A stretch of 64,000 bases of DNA, taken from Syntrophomonas_B sp035447945 (GTDB taxonomy: Bacteria > Bacillota > Syntrophomonadia > Syntrophomonadales > Syntrophomonadaceae). Each line of letters begins with the position of its first letter. Position 1 is the first letter of the stretch. The stretch lies in the NCBI GenBank assembly GCA_035447945.1, contig DAOTHZ010000001.1:1-64000 (forward strand), given 5' to 3'. Below are positions 25,901 to 34,112 of this stretch, piece by piece. A program made the position numbers and the translations under genes. The notes below the pieces were generated by a model, which was not told where the DNA came from, made no database searches, and worked only from the letters and a program-made list of their open reading frames with translations.

Positions 25901-26050
25901 ATGATGACCGTTTGTGTAATTGCTTCCTATCAGGAAGAATACAGTGGAGAGGAAATGGTGATCCTGGCGGTTATCAACCCGGATAACCTGGTGCATGTTT
26001 CCAGGGAAGAGCTGGATTACCTTTTTCCCCGCAGCAAGTTATTAAACTGA
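25901..26050 (+). CDS. Small hypothetical protein, 49 residues
   Basis: MMTVCVIASYQEEYSGEEM... ending LDYLFPRSKLLN. A very good ribosome site, GGAGGGGG, precedes two consecutive ATGs (25901, 25904), and the gene starts 34 nt after the amidohydrolase stop. It is acidic with one Cys, with no membrane segment or recognised family. It ends 2 nt from the convergent HD-GYP gene. Reality is supported by the ribosome site and position, function unknown. Confidence 0.6.
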   Translation: MMTVCVIASYQEEYSGEEMVILAVINPDNLVHVSREELDYLFPRSKLLN

Positions 26051-26052
26051 TA

Positions 26053-27972
26053 TCAGTGGTCTGCAAAATCTCTATCGATCAATTGCAAGCATATGTCAAC
26101 CACTTCGGGATCATACAGAATACCCCGATTGTCAGTGATTTCCTTGATGGCTTCCTCCAGACCACGCGTCGGGCGATAAGGTCGATGGGCAGACATGGCT
26201 TCCACCACATCGGCAACGGTAATAATGCGTGCCTCCAGCATGATCTCCTGACCGCGCAATCCATTGGGATAACCGGAACCATCGATTTTTTCATGATGCT
26301 GCAGGACGATATCAGCAACCGGCCAGGGAAATTCAATTTCTTTCAGGATCTCGTAACCGACCTGGGAGTGACTCTTTACGATTGCCAATTCCGGTTCAGA
26401 GAGTATTCCCGGTTTACTCAGAATTTCGATCGGTACGGTTATTTTGCCAATATCATGAAGACTTGCTGCTGCATACAAGCCCGCCAGCTGTTCATCCGAC
26501 AGGCCCATCTCCCTTGCAATAGCCACCGCCATGGCAGCTACGTTGCTTTGGTGCCCGGCTGTATAAGGGTCCCTTTTTTCGATTACCGCACCCAGGGCAT
26601 TGGCTGCCTGTCTCATTAGTACCCGCATTTTTTCCACATACAATTGCGTTTTGCGCAACGTCTGGCTGTGCGACTGGCGAGTGCGCAGGGTGATAATGGC
26701 ATAATCCAGGTTGTCTGCCATTTCTTTGAGCAGATTTTGTTCCTCGCCATTAAATATGCCGGTTTCATCAGCATAAATACACAAAGCGCCAAAAGGTTTG
26801 TTTTGATTCAAGAGGGGGATGCTCATGGATGATTTAAAGCCTTGCTGAAGAGCACTCTTCAGCCATGGCCGGTCCTTTTCGTTTTTTATATCCCGGACAA
26901 TTACGGGTTTCCCAGTGATGATCGACATGCCGGTAGGACCTGCTCGCCGTCGCTTGTCAGTCAAACTAATTTTAAGGTTTTCCACATAATTTTCTGCTTT
27001 GCCCGCCCAGGCTACGGGAAGGACGGTTTGCTTTGCATCTTCCTGCAGATACCCAACCCAGCACATGCTGTAGTCGCCTATGTCTACAATCGTCTGGCAG
27101 ATATCATGCAGCAGCTCTTTTTCAGTCTGGGCATGGAGCATGATTTGATTGCATGCGCTGATCGCCTTCAAAGAACGGTCAATCCGGTTGAAGTCGGTGA
27201 GGTCGATAAAAGTTGCTACGGAAGTTTTAGTGCCGGGGATCAATTCCACGGCCATCAATCCTTCGCGAGGTTGGTTTTGTTTATTGATCATTCTGGTTTT
27301 GTATTTAAATGGTGCTGCATTTGGTAATGCCCGGCGTAATTGATGAAATTGTTTCATCTGTTCAACGAAGTCCGGGTGGATAATTTGCGGCCACTTCATA
27401 CTGGTGAGTTCCTCGTTGGTGTAACCGATAATCCGTTCACATTCGCGGTTGACCCGGGAAATGGACATATCTTCTTCCAAAAGCAGAGTTGCAGTCCCGG
27501 TGGTATCGAAAATCGTCTGGTAGTAGTTCTCACTGGCTTTGACTTTGGCTTCTGCCTGGCGCTGTTCTGTGATATTTTGCATCGAGGCCAGAGTGTATTT
27601 ACTCTCAGGTATGAGTGAAACATTTAATAATAAATATTGAACGTTGTCATTCTTATCAATAATCACGATTTCGTATTTGGAGGGCACAGAGCAAGGATCC
27701 AACATGCGTTGCGCATGATATTTCGTTAGCAACTGTTTGTTTTCCGGAAGTTTAATGATATCAAGGATATTTTTGCCGATCAGTTCTTGACGGGAATACC
27801 CCACCAGTATTTCATACTGCAAATTCACAACAATGATGTCAAGATTTTCGTCAGCCACCAGGATGGGCACATTCAGATTTTCAAAAATACCTTGAAAATC
27901 ATTGAAAAAAGTTAAATCCGTCGCCGATGTTTTCGGGTCATTTGATTTTGGTTTCATATTCGGCAGGATCAT
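26053..27972 (-). CDS. PAS-PAS-GAF-HD-GYP signalling protein
   Basis: A soluble 639-residue c-di-GMP phosphodiesterase-type protein. Two PAS domains (about 25-145 and 150-265) are followed by a GAF domain (about 290-430), and the C-terminal HD-GYP domain (about 455-639) has HDIGK near 507 and HHEKIDGSGYP near 563. No GGDEF domain, so hydrolysis of a cyclic dinucleotide is expected. A GTG/ATG choice exists upstream, but GGAGG 7 nt before the ATG at 27972 is convincing. An 18-bp palindrome lies 38 nt upstream. Ligands of the sensor domains are unknown. Confidence 0.9.
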   Translation of the reverse strand: MILPNMKPKSNDPKTSATDLTFFNDFQGIFENLNVPILVADENLDIIVVNLQYEILVGYSRQELIGKNILDIIKLPENKQLLTKYHAQRMLDPCSVPSKYEIVIIDKNDNVQYLLLNVSLIPESKYTLASMQNITEQRQAEAKVKASENYYQTIFDTTGTATLLLEEDMSISRVNRECERIIGYTNEELTSMKWPQIIHPDFVEQMKQFHQLRRALPNAAPFKYKTRMINKQNQPREGLMAVELIPGTKTSVATFIDLTDFNRIDRSLKAISACNQIMLHAQTEKELLHDICQTIVDIGDYSMCWVGYLQEDAKQTVLPVAWAGKAENYVENLKISLTDKRRRAGPTGMSIITGKPVIVRDIKNEKDRPWLKSALQQGFKSSMSIPLLNQNKPFGALCIYADETGIFNGEEQNLLKEMADNLDYAIITLRTRQSHSQTLRKTQLYVEKMRVLMRQAANALGAVIEKRDPYTAGHQSNVAAMAVAIAREMGLSDEQLAGLYAAASLHDIGKITVPIEILSKPGILSEPELAIVKSHSQVGYEILKEIEFPWPVADIVLQHHEKIDGSGYPNGLRGQEIMLEARIITVADVVEAMSAHRPYRPTRGLEEAIKEITDNRGILYDPEVVDICLQLIDRDFADH

Positions 27973-28009
27973 TTCCTCACCTCCCACGACCACCGGAAAA
28001 AAATAGAAC

Positions 28010-28027
28010 TATGATAAGCTTATCATA
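28010..28027. promoter_or_regulatory. 18-bp perfect palindrome upstream of the HD-GYP gene, candidate operator
   Basis: TATGATAAG / CTTATCATA with no central spacer, 38 nt from the HD-GYP start codon and about 150 nt from the divergent GH18 gene. The lack of a loop disfavours an RNA hairpin and favours a dimeric repressor site. Confidence 0.5.
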
Positions 28028-28174
28028 ACATTTTTCCCCTTGCTTTCTAATCCCTGCTGAAAGTAAATTCTCAATTTTCTGACATGAGTTCTAAATTGCC
28101 AACATTTTCATCAAGGGTTTTCTGACGGGGTTAAGAATTTAAACAATACAGATTTAGTTATTGGAGTTGAAGTG

Positions 28175-29524
28175 ATGAAGCGGTTTTATCTTATTTGTTG
28201 TTTGGCTATGGCATTTTGGCTGGCAGGTGCTGTGCCGTTGTCAGCTGGCATTGGTCCGATCATAAAAATAAATGGACAGACAAGAACCTATGAGCCTCCT
28301 TGCCAAATTGTTGCGGGACGAACCATGATTCCGATCCGTTATGTGATTGAAGATCCTGCTTTGCGAGGCGCGGTGGATTGGAATGAGACAAAAGCCGAGG
28401 TCAGCGTCTGGTGCCGGGACAAGCATTTTGTTTTCCGGATTGGCAGCCATACCGCCAGCGTCGATAATCAAAACCTGGTTCTGGATGTAGCCCCATACAT
28501 ATATCAAAATCGTACCTATATTCCCCTGCGTTTTCTGGCGGAACAACTGTCTGCCCGAGTGGAGTGGAACGCTTCTGCCCGGGAAGTGAGCGTCCATTTC
28601 GCTACGCAAAAAGACCGGGTGTTTGCCTACTATTATTACCACTCCTTTGATGAATTCAAGCACAATGCCGAATCGATAACGGATGTAGCCCTGCGCTGGT
28701 TTGAAACCAATGCGGAGGGAGATCTTTTCTATGAATACCAGGATGATTATGAGCAAATTTTGCAGTTTGCCCGGGAGAAAAGCATCAAAACCCATGCCAG
28801 CGTAGTCTTTATGGACAAGGATGGCTTGCATGCACTGCTTTCCGATTCTGTCAAACGGAAATATTTGATTGCCCAGTTGCTTGAAGAGGTTAAACGAAAC
28901 AACTACGACGGGGTAAACATTGATTTTGAATTCCTGGGGCAGGCTGATCGCGACTCTTTTGTGCAGTTCTTGCGGGATCTTAAACAGGGTTTGGGCAGAG
29001 ACAAAGAGTTGTCGGTGGCCCTTTTTGCCTGCACCAAGCCGCAGAGTTGGCTGGCGGGTTACGATTATGCCGCTATCGGCGGGATTGCTGACCAGGTTGT
29101 CGTGATGGCCTATGATTACCATTACAAAACCAGTCCGGCCGGACCGGTTGCCCCCCTGTGGTGGGTGGAAGACGTGGTTTCCTATCTAAAAACCATTATT
29201 CCGGCGGAAAAATTATTGCTGGGACTGCCTACCTATGGTTATGACTGGGGTGAGGGGATCGACGGAACCACCATCACTGCTGCCAAATTGTATAGCCTGC
29301 AGGGCAAATACAAGTTGACCGAATCATTCGATAAAGCCAGTATGAGTCCTAGCTACAGTTATATTGACAACAACGGTGTGCGTCATCAGATCTGGCTGGA
29401 AAACAAGGCGAGTTTGCAGGCCAAGCTGCAAGTTGCCCAGGAATACAAGCTGGCAGGGGTTTCTTTTTGGCGGATCGGCAACGGGTTTACGGAATTGTAT
29501 GAACTGCTGGAGGAATGGCAGTAA
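28175..29524 (+). CDS. Exported GH18 glycosidase with copper-amine-oxidase-like N-terminal domain
   Basis: A 449-residue secreted protein. Signal peptide 1-24 (cut after PLSAG), a stalk domain of the Cu_amine_oxidN1 type (about 26-145, with RTMIPIRYV and RTYIPLRFLAEQLSA), then a glycoside hydrolase family 18 barrel (about 150-449). The catalytic signature DGVNIDFEF, with the acid Glu, is that of spore-cortex and wall N-acetylglucosaminidases such as SleL/YaaH; QVVVMAYDYHY and SFWRIGNG close the barrel. Likely role is peptidoglycan or cortex hydrolysis (inference). GGAG 8 nt before the ATG selects 28175 over the overlapping GTG at 28172. Confidence 0.88.
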   Translation: MKRFYLICCLAMAFWLAGAVPLSAGIGPIIKINGQTRTYEPPCQIVAGRTMIPIRYVIEDPALRGAVDWNETKAEVSVWCRDKHFVFRIGSHTASVDNQNLVLDVAPYIYQNRTYIPLRFLAEQLSARVEWNASAREVSVHFATQKDRVFAYYYYHSFDEFKHNAESITDVALRWFETNAEGDLFYEYQDDYEQILQFAREKSIKTHASVVFMDKDGLHALLSDSVKRKYLIAQLLEEVKRNNYDGVNIDFEFLGQADRDSFVQFLRDLKQGLGRDKELSVALFACTKPQSWLAGYDYAAIGGIADQVVVMAYDYHYKTSPAGPVAPLWWVEDVVSYLKTIIPAEKLLLGLPTYGYDWGEGIDGTTITAAKLYSLQGKYKLTESFDKASMSPSYSYIDNNGVRHQIWLENKASLQAKLQVAQEYKLAGVSFWRIGNGFTELYELLEEWQ

Positions 29525-29538
29525 GGTGGTTAACCGGC

Positions 29539-29561
29539 TTATTGCCAGGCCAGGGCAATAA
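29539..29561 (+). terminator. Hairpin downstream of the GH18 gene
   Basis: TTATTGCC / GGCAATAA, 8 bp with a 7-nt loop, nested in a longer imperfect repeat (GGTTAACCGG ... CCGGCCTAACC). No T tract, so termination is uncertain. It lies between convergent GH18 and LysR genes. Confidence 0.35.
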
Positions 29562-29580
29562 TGCAGGAAACTGAACCGGC

Positions 29581-30486
29581 CTAACCCAAGGGGATGATTT
29601 CCCCTTTGAAATGGGTATTTACCAAATCCAGCAGAGCTGTGAGGGCGGGTGACATCCACTTGTTTTTATGACAGACAATTTGGGTATACATTTCGATTTT
29701 TGGCTGGCGTAATCGCAAGTCGACCATGTTGCCGGCAGCCAGTTCTTTTTCTACGGCAGCATAGGGCAGCAACGCAATTCCCAGGCCGCTTAGAACAAAT
29801 TGCTTGATCGCTTCGATGCTGTCAAACTCGTAGGAAGACAGAGGCTGGATTTTAGATTCGGCCAAATGCTTTTCGATGACCGAACGATAACTGCAATCAC
29901 GTTCGGTAAAGATGAATGATTCTGTGCCGATATCAGCCAGTGCAAAATCTCCTTGGGCAGCCCGCGGATGTTCACGATTGGCCACAATGATCATCGGTTC
30001 TTCACACAGGATGCGTACCAGCAACGCTTCATCCCGGATAATACTGTCCAGGGAAAAGGCTACATCAATGGTGTTGTCACACAGCCAGCGTTGAAAATCC
30101 AGCGGGGTTCCCTGACGGATGACCAGTTTGACCTGAGGATAAAGCCGGCTGTATTCCTTGAGCAAGGCCGGCAGTTTAAAAATGCACAGGGATTCGGCGA
30201 TGCCGATGTTTAATATGCCGTTGGGCGCAGGGCTTGAGGTTAATGTGTCCTTGATTTCATCAGCGTATTGTAGCAGTTTTTTAGCGTGCAAAAGCAAAGT
30301 CTCGCCATCGGCCGTTAGGGCAATTCGCTTGCCCAGACGTTCAAACAGCTTGGTGTTGAACTCCTCTTCCAGCAAACGGACCTGGGTCGTCAGGTTGGAC
30401 TGGGCATATCCCATCTTTTGTGCGGCGCGGGTAAAACTACCTTCTTCAGCCACCATAACGAATATTTTCAACTGGCGTAACTCCAT
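29581..30486 (-). CDS. LysR-family transcriptional regulator
   Basis: A 301-residue LTTR. The N-terminal HTH is MELRQLKIFVMVAEEGSFTRAAQKMGYAQSNLTTQVRLLEEE, and the C-terminal effector-binding domain (about 90-290) is of the periplasmic-binding type. Divergent from dapA with a 164-nt shared region that carries LysR-like inverted repeats, so dapA is the obvious candidate target. Co-inducer unknown. Confidence 0.92.
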   Translation of the reverse strand: MELRQLKIFVMVAEEGSFTRAAQKMGYAQSNLTTQVRLLEEEFNTKLFERLGKRIALTADGETLLLHAKKLLQYADEIKDTLTSSPAPNGILNIGIAESLCIFKLPALLKEYSRLYPQVKLVIRQGTPLDFQRWLCDNTIDVAFSLDSIIRDEALLVRILCEEPMIIVANREHPRAAQGDFALADIGTESFIFTERDCSYRSVIEKHLAESKIQPLSSYEFDSIEAIKQFVLSGLGIALLPYAAVEKELAAGNMVDLRLRQPKIEMYTQIVCHKNKWMSPALTALLDLVNTHFKGEIIPLG

Positions 30487-30503
30487 GCCGCCCCCCTATA
30501 GTT

Positions 30504-30530
30504 ATCAATAATAATGATTGATATTATCAA
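30504..30530. promoter_or_regulatory. Candidate LysR operator between lysR and dapA
   Basis: ATCAAT-N7-ATTGAT (30504-30522) overlaps TTGATA-T-TATCAA (30518-30530, perfect 6-1-6). Both fit the LTTR T-N11-A plan. The site is 18-44 nt upstream of the lysR start. Confidence 0.55.
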
Positions 30531-30650
30531 ATCAATCTATTTTACTGGATAATAAATAGATGATACGGTAAATTTGTTAAAAGGACCAGCACATTTTTAT
30601 TTGTTTCTTCTTTGAGGATTACTGCTGTTTGCATGAGAGGAAGGGTGTCC

Positions 30651-31535
30651 ATGGGAAAACCGCTTTTGTTTGCCGGATCTGCTGTAGCCATCATTACCCC
30701 TTTTAAAGATGAGCTGATTGATTATGAGAAACTGGCAGAGCTGATTGAGTTTCAAATTGAAAACAATTCAGATGCCATCGTGATTTGCGGGACAACCGGA
30801 GAAGCCAGTACCATCCCTGATCAAGACCACATTGCCGCGATTCAGTTCACGGTCGAGAGGGTGAAAAAAAGATTGCCGGTTATTGCGGGTACGGGCAGCA
30901 ACCATACCAGTCACGGCATGGATTTGTCCCGGGCAGCAGAGGCGGCCGGGGCAGATGCCATCCTGTCCGTAACCCCTTATTACAACAAGACCACGCAAAA
31001 CGGTTTGTATGCCCATTTCAAGGCCATTGCCGACAGCATTCGCATTCCCGTTATCCTTTACAATGTACCGACCAGGACCAATCTGAATCTGAATCCGGAG
31101 ACGGTGCGCGAGCTTTCCTTGATCGACAATATTGTTGCCATAAAAGAATGCAATATGGCTCAGGCCGGCGATGTCATAAACCTGTGCGGGGAAGATTTTA
31201 CCCTTTATTCCGGCGACGACAACATGGTGGTGCCAATGCTTTCTCTGGGCGGAAAAGGGGTCATTTCAACAACCGCCAACCTGATTCCGGCCGATTTTCA
31301 TCAGATGGTGAGTCTGTATCTGCAAGGTGATGTGGAAGGGGCCAGAAAGATCCAACTACAGACGTTAAACTTGATCAAGGCTTTGTTTATTGAGGTAAGC
31401 CCTATTCCCATTAAAGCAGCTTTAAATATGTTGGGCATGAAAGTAGGCAACTGTCGCATGCCGCTGGTGGAAATGAGCGAAGCCAATCGGGCGATCCTGG
31501 AACAGGAAATGAAAAGTTATGGATTGCTGAAATAA
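30651..31535 (+). CDS. dapA: 4-hydroxy-tetrahydrodipicolinate synthase
   Basis: Condenses pyruvate with aspartate semialdehyde, the first step of the DAP/lysine branch. 294 residues. It has GTTGEASTI (Thr-Thr relay), VTPYYNKTTQNGLYAHF with the catalytic Tyr, ILYNVPTRTNLNL with the Arg, and IVAIKECN with the Schiff-base Lys. The ATG at 30651 is preferred because of GAGGAAGGG just upstream. The frame opens at 30612 without a ribosome site. Related aldolases (N-acetylneuraminate lyase, KDG aldolase) share the fold, but the Tyr/Arg motifs suit DapA. Pairs functionally with lysA at 6.5 kb. Followed by a strong terminator. Confidence 0.9.
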   Translation: MGKPLLFAGSAVAIITPFKDELIDYEKLAELIEFQIENNSDAIVICGTTGEASTIPDQDHIAAIQFTVERVKKRLPVIAGTGSNHTSHGMDLSRAAEAAGADAILSVTPYYNKTTQNGLYAHFKAIADSIRIPVILYNVPTRTNLNLNPETVRELSLIDNIVAIKECNMAQAGDVINLCGEDFTLYSGDDNMVVPMLSLGGKGVISTTANLIPADFHQMVSLYLQGDVEGARKIQLQTLNLIKALFIEVSPIPIKAALNMLGMKVGNCRMPLVEMSEANRAILEQEMKSYGLLK

Positions 31536-31597
31536 CCAATGCTTTGGTAAAAATATTTTGACCGGGAATTGGATGATCCCTGTTGCCCCAAAATGTT

Positions 31598-31645
31598 TCG
31601 GACTCTTATCAATGCCTAACGCATTGCGGAGTCCGACTGTTTTTC
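31598..31645 (+). terminator. Terminator of dapA
   Basis: TCGGACTC / GAGTCCGA outer stem with an inner AATGC / GCATT stem, followed by GTTTTTC. Confidence 0.82.
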
Positions 31646-31650
31646 TGGAT

Positions 31651-31679
31651 TCGTCAAAATCAAGCAAATCATATATAAT
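31651..31679 (+). promoter_or_regulatory. Promoter of the udg-tsaEB-rimI-tsaD operon
   Basis: TCGTCA (31651-31656), a 17-nt spacer, perfect TATAAT (31674-31679). It lies 75 nt before the first start codon. Confidence 0.6.
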
Positions 31680-31753
31680 GTTGATGGATATATCGCGTCT
31701 GACGTTCGGTGATGGGGTCAGCACACGATTAAAACAGCAGGAGAGGGGAAAAA

Positions 31754-32443
31754 ATGATGATTGAACAGCAAGGACTGTTTGGAGAGGAAGAACCGGCTGA
31801 AAAGCAGGCAGGGAACCCTGTTGTCCAAGAATCTCTAGCGGATATTCCCTTCCTGCCGGGGATTAAGTTCGAGGAAGCCTATCCGGATGTAAAAGATTTG
31901 GACATGCTTGGAAAGAAAGCCTTGGGATGCCGGGGATGCCGCCTGCGGGAGACCTGCCAGCAAGTAGTCTTCAGCGCCGGCAGTGCCGATGCCAAAATCA
32001 TCTTTATCGGGGAAGGGCCCGGCAGCGATGAAGATGAGCAGGGTGTACCCTTTGTAGGAAGGGCCGGTCAGTTGTTAAATCAGATCTTGGCGGCGGCTGA
32101 ATTGAAAAGAGAAGAAGTTTATATAACCAATGTCGTTAAGTGCAGACCACCCGGCAATCGTTTGCCAAATCCAGATGAAGTCAAGGTGTGCCGCAGTTAT
32201 CTTGAGGCTGAGATTAGAATCATCAAGCCGCACATCATTGTCTGCCTGGGAGCGATGGCCACCCAGACAGTCGTTGATCCCAAAGCCCGAATCGGTCAGT
32301 TGCGGGGAAGATGGCTGCAGAGGAATGGTATCCGGATAATGCCAACGTACCATCCGGCCGCCTTGCTGAGAAATCCCAGCTACAAACGTCCGGTTTGGGA
32401 AGATTTCAAGCTGATTCGGGATGTCTACAAGACGTTAACATAA
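31754..32443 (+). CDS. Uracil-DNA glycosylase, family 4 (Fe-S)
   Basis: Removes uracil from DNA. 229 residues. The four 4Fe-4S Cys are in CRGCRLRETC and in the KCRPPGNR ... EVKVCRSY region. Motif 1 is IGEGPGSDEDEQGVPFVGRAGQLL, and the His motif is PTYHPAALLRNP. The N-terminal ~50 residues before the first Cys are acidic and may be a partner-binding extension. ATG at 31754, with a second ATG directly after. First gene of the operon that runs into tsaE. Confidence 0.92.
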   Translation: MMIEQQGLFGEEEPAEKQAGNPVVQESLADIPFLPGIKFEEAYPDVKDLDMLGKKALGCRGCRLRETCQQVVFSAGSADAKIIFIGEGPGSDEDEQGVPFVGRAGQLLNQILAAAELKREEVYITNVVKCRPPGNRLPNPDEVKVCRSYLEAEIRIIKPHIIVCLGAMATQTVVDPKARIGQLRGRWLQRNGIRIMPTYHPAALLRNPSYKRPVWEDFKLIRDVYKTLT

Positions 32444-32468
32444 AGGGAACCATCTTTGAGGTGAAGAC

Positions 32469-32948
32469 ATGGAACTAATTATCAACAATGAAGAAGAAAT
32501 GCTGGTGCTGGGCAAGAAGATTGCCGCGCAGCTGGAACCCGATGATGTAATCTACCTCACCGGCGAACTCGGGGTAGGCAAGACTACCCTGGTGAGAGGC
32601 ATTGCTCGTGCCCGGGGATATAATGGGCGGGTAACCAGCCCCACCTTTACCCTGATGAATATCTATGCAACCGATCCGCCGCTTTACCATTTTGATTTTT
32701 ATCGTTTGGAATCGGGCGATACTGTCGATCTGGGACTGGAAGATTATCTTGAGAAACAAGGCATATCGCTGATTGAATGGCCTAATCTGACGGATAGCTC
32801 GCTGCCTGATGAAGCGTTGCTAATTACCATAACGCTTTTGTATGATGATTACGAACTGGCTCGTAAAGTGGAAATCGCAGCCCGGGGGGGCAAATACGAA
32901 AAAAAAATAAAAGGATTGATGGCAAGTGTACATCCTGGCCATAGATAG
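32469..32948 (+). CDS. tsaE: tRNA t6A biosynthesis ATPase TsaE
   Basis: ATPase subunit of the TsaBDE complex that makes threonylcarbamoyl-adenosine at position 37 of ANN-decoding tRNAs. 159 residues. Walker A is GELGVGKTTLVRG, then SPTFTLMNIY, LYHFDFYRLE and ISLIEWPN. Overlaps tsaB by 23 nt, so the two are translationally coupled. Gene order tsaE-tsaB-rimI-tsaD is the same as B. subtilis ydiBCDE. Confidence 0.95.
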   Translation: MELIINNEEEMLVLGKKIAAQLEPDDVIYLTGELGVGKTTLVRGIARARGYNGRVTSPTFTLMNIYATDPPLYHFDFYRLESGDTVDLGLEDYLEKQGISLIEWPNLTDSSLPDEALLITITLLYDDYELARKVEIAARGGKYEKKIKGLMASVHPGHR

Positions 32949-33642
32949 CGCTACCCCGGTAGCTGGTCTGGCGCTGCTGAATGATGAAAAGGTTATCCGC
33001 GAGGATTTTATTAATTTTAAAAAAACCCACTCCGAGACGTTGATGCCTGGGGTTGATCGAATCATGCATGATTGTGAGCTGACGCTGGATCAACTGGGAG
33101 CAATTGCAGTGACAATCGGCCCCGGCTCTTTTACCGGCTTGCGGATTGGCCTGGCTGCCGCCAAGGGATTAAGCATGTCCAGCGGGAAACCTTTAATCGG
33201 CATTTCAACTCTGGATGTACTGGCCGGCAATCTTGTTTTCAGTGACAATCTGGTTTGTCCGTTGCTCAATGCTCGCAAACAAGAAGTGTATACGGCTTTT
33301 TATGAAGCCGGTGGCGCATATCCCCGGCGATTAACGCAAGACATGGCCTGTTCCCCGCAGGAAGCAGCTGCACGGGCAAGGGAACTGGCTCATCGCCTTG
33401 GCAAACCAAACATCACCCTGTTGGGGGATGGCTTTTATCCATATGAAGAATACTATCGGGAATACTTCAGGGAAGATTTGCAGATCGTTCCCGGACCGCT
33501 GATGCTGCCCCGGGCTGCAGTCTTGGGAAGCCTGGCCTGGCAAAGGGCCAGGCAAAATGATTTTGATGATACCTTCGCCCTGCGCCCGGTTTATGTAAGA
33601 TTGTCGGAAGCAGAGTACAGGTTGGGCAAAGGAGCGTTATAG
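32926..33642 (+). CDS. tsaB: tRNA t6A biosynthesis protein TsaB
   Basis: A 238-residue ASKHA-fold partner of TsaD, needed as a scaffold and itself non-catalytic. Starts MYILAIDSATPVAGLAL with a GTG codon; further signatures are TIGPGSFTGLRIGLAAAKGL and CPLLNARKQEVYTAFYE. The GTG lies within the tsaE coding end, 10 nt after AAGGA. The stop is immediately followed by the rimI TTG. Confidence 0.93.
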   Translation: MYILAIDSATPVAGLALLNDEKVIREDFINFKKTHSETLMPGVDRIMHDCELTLDQLGAIAVTIGPGSFTGLRIGLAAAKGLSMSSGKPLIGISTLDVLAGNLVFSDNLVCPLLNARKQEVYTAFYEAGGAYPRRLTQDMACSPQEAAARARELAHRLGKPNITLLGDGFYPYEEYYREYFREDLQIVPGPLMLPRAAVLGSLAWQRARQNDFDDTFALRPVYVRLSEAEYRLGKGAL

Positions 33643-34095
33643 TTGCTGAATACCAGATACATGATTCGAAAAATGGCTGAAAACGATCTGGACAAGGTGA
33701 TGATTATTGAACAGGAATCATTCAGCCTGCCCTGGTCCAGGGAATCCTATCTGGGGGAACTGAAAAATGATTTTGCCAATTACCTGGTTTGCGATGATGG
33801 TGGAGAAATAGCTGCCTACGGAGGTGTCTGGGTGGTTTTTGAGGAAGCCCATATCACCAATGTGGCCGTGGCCATTCGGTACCGCGGACAGGGGGTGGGC
33901 AGTGATTTAATGAAGGAACTGGAAAAAATCGCCCGCTCCAAACATGCTACTCGCATCCTGCTGGAAGTCAGGCCCAGCAACCAGGTTGCTCTGGCTATGT
34001 ATGACAAGCTGGGCTTTATCCAAACCGGGGTAAGAAAAGCATACTATTCGGATAATGGAGAAGACGCACTGATAATGACCAAGTATTTATTCTAA
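33643..34095 (+). CDS. rimI: Ribosomal protein S18 N-acetyltransferase (RimI-type GNAT)
   Basis: A 150-residue GNAT N-acetyltransferase. The acetyl-CoA loop is VAIRYRGQGVGSDLM, followed by LLEVRPSNQVALAMYDKLGFIQTGVRKAYY. By family and position it acetylates an N-terminal Ala (ribosomal S18); other protein targets are possible. TTG start directly adjoining the tsaB TAG, 8 nt after AAAGGAG. The TAA overlaps a following ATG. Confidence 0.92.
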   Translation: MLNTRYMIRKMAENDLDKVMIIEQESFSLPWSRESYLGELKNDFANYLVCDDGGEIAAYGGVWVVFEEAHITNVAVAIRYRGQGVGSDLMKELEKIARSKHATRILLEVRPSNQVALAMYDKLGFIQTGVRKAYYSDNGEDALIMTKYLF

Positions 34096-34112
34096 TGAAG
34101 TTGGTGGCACAC

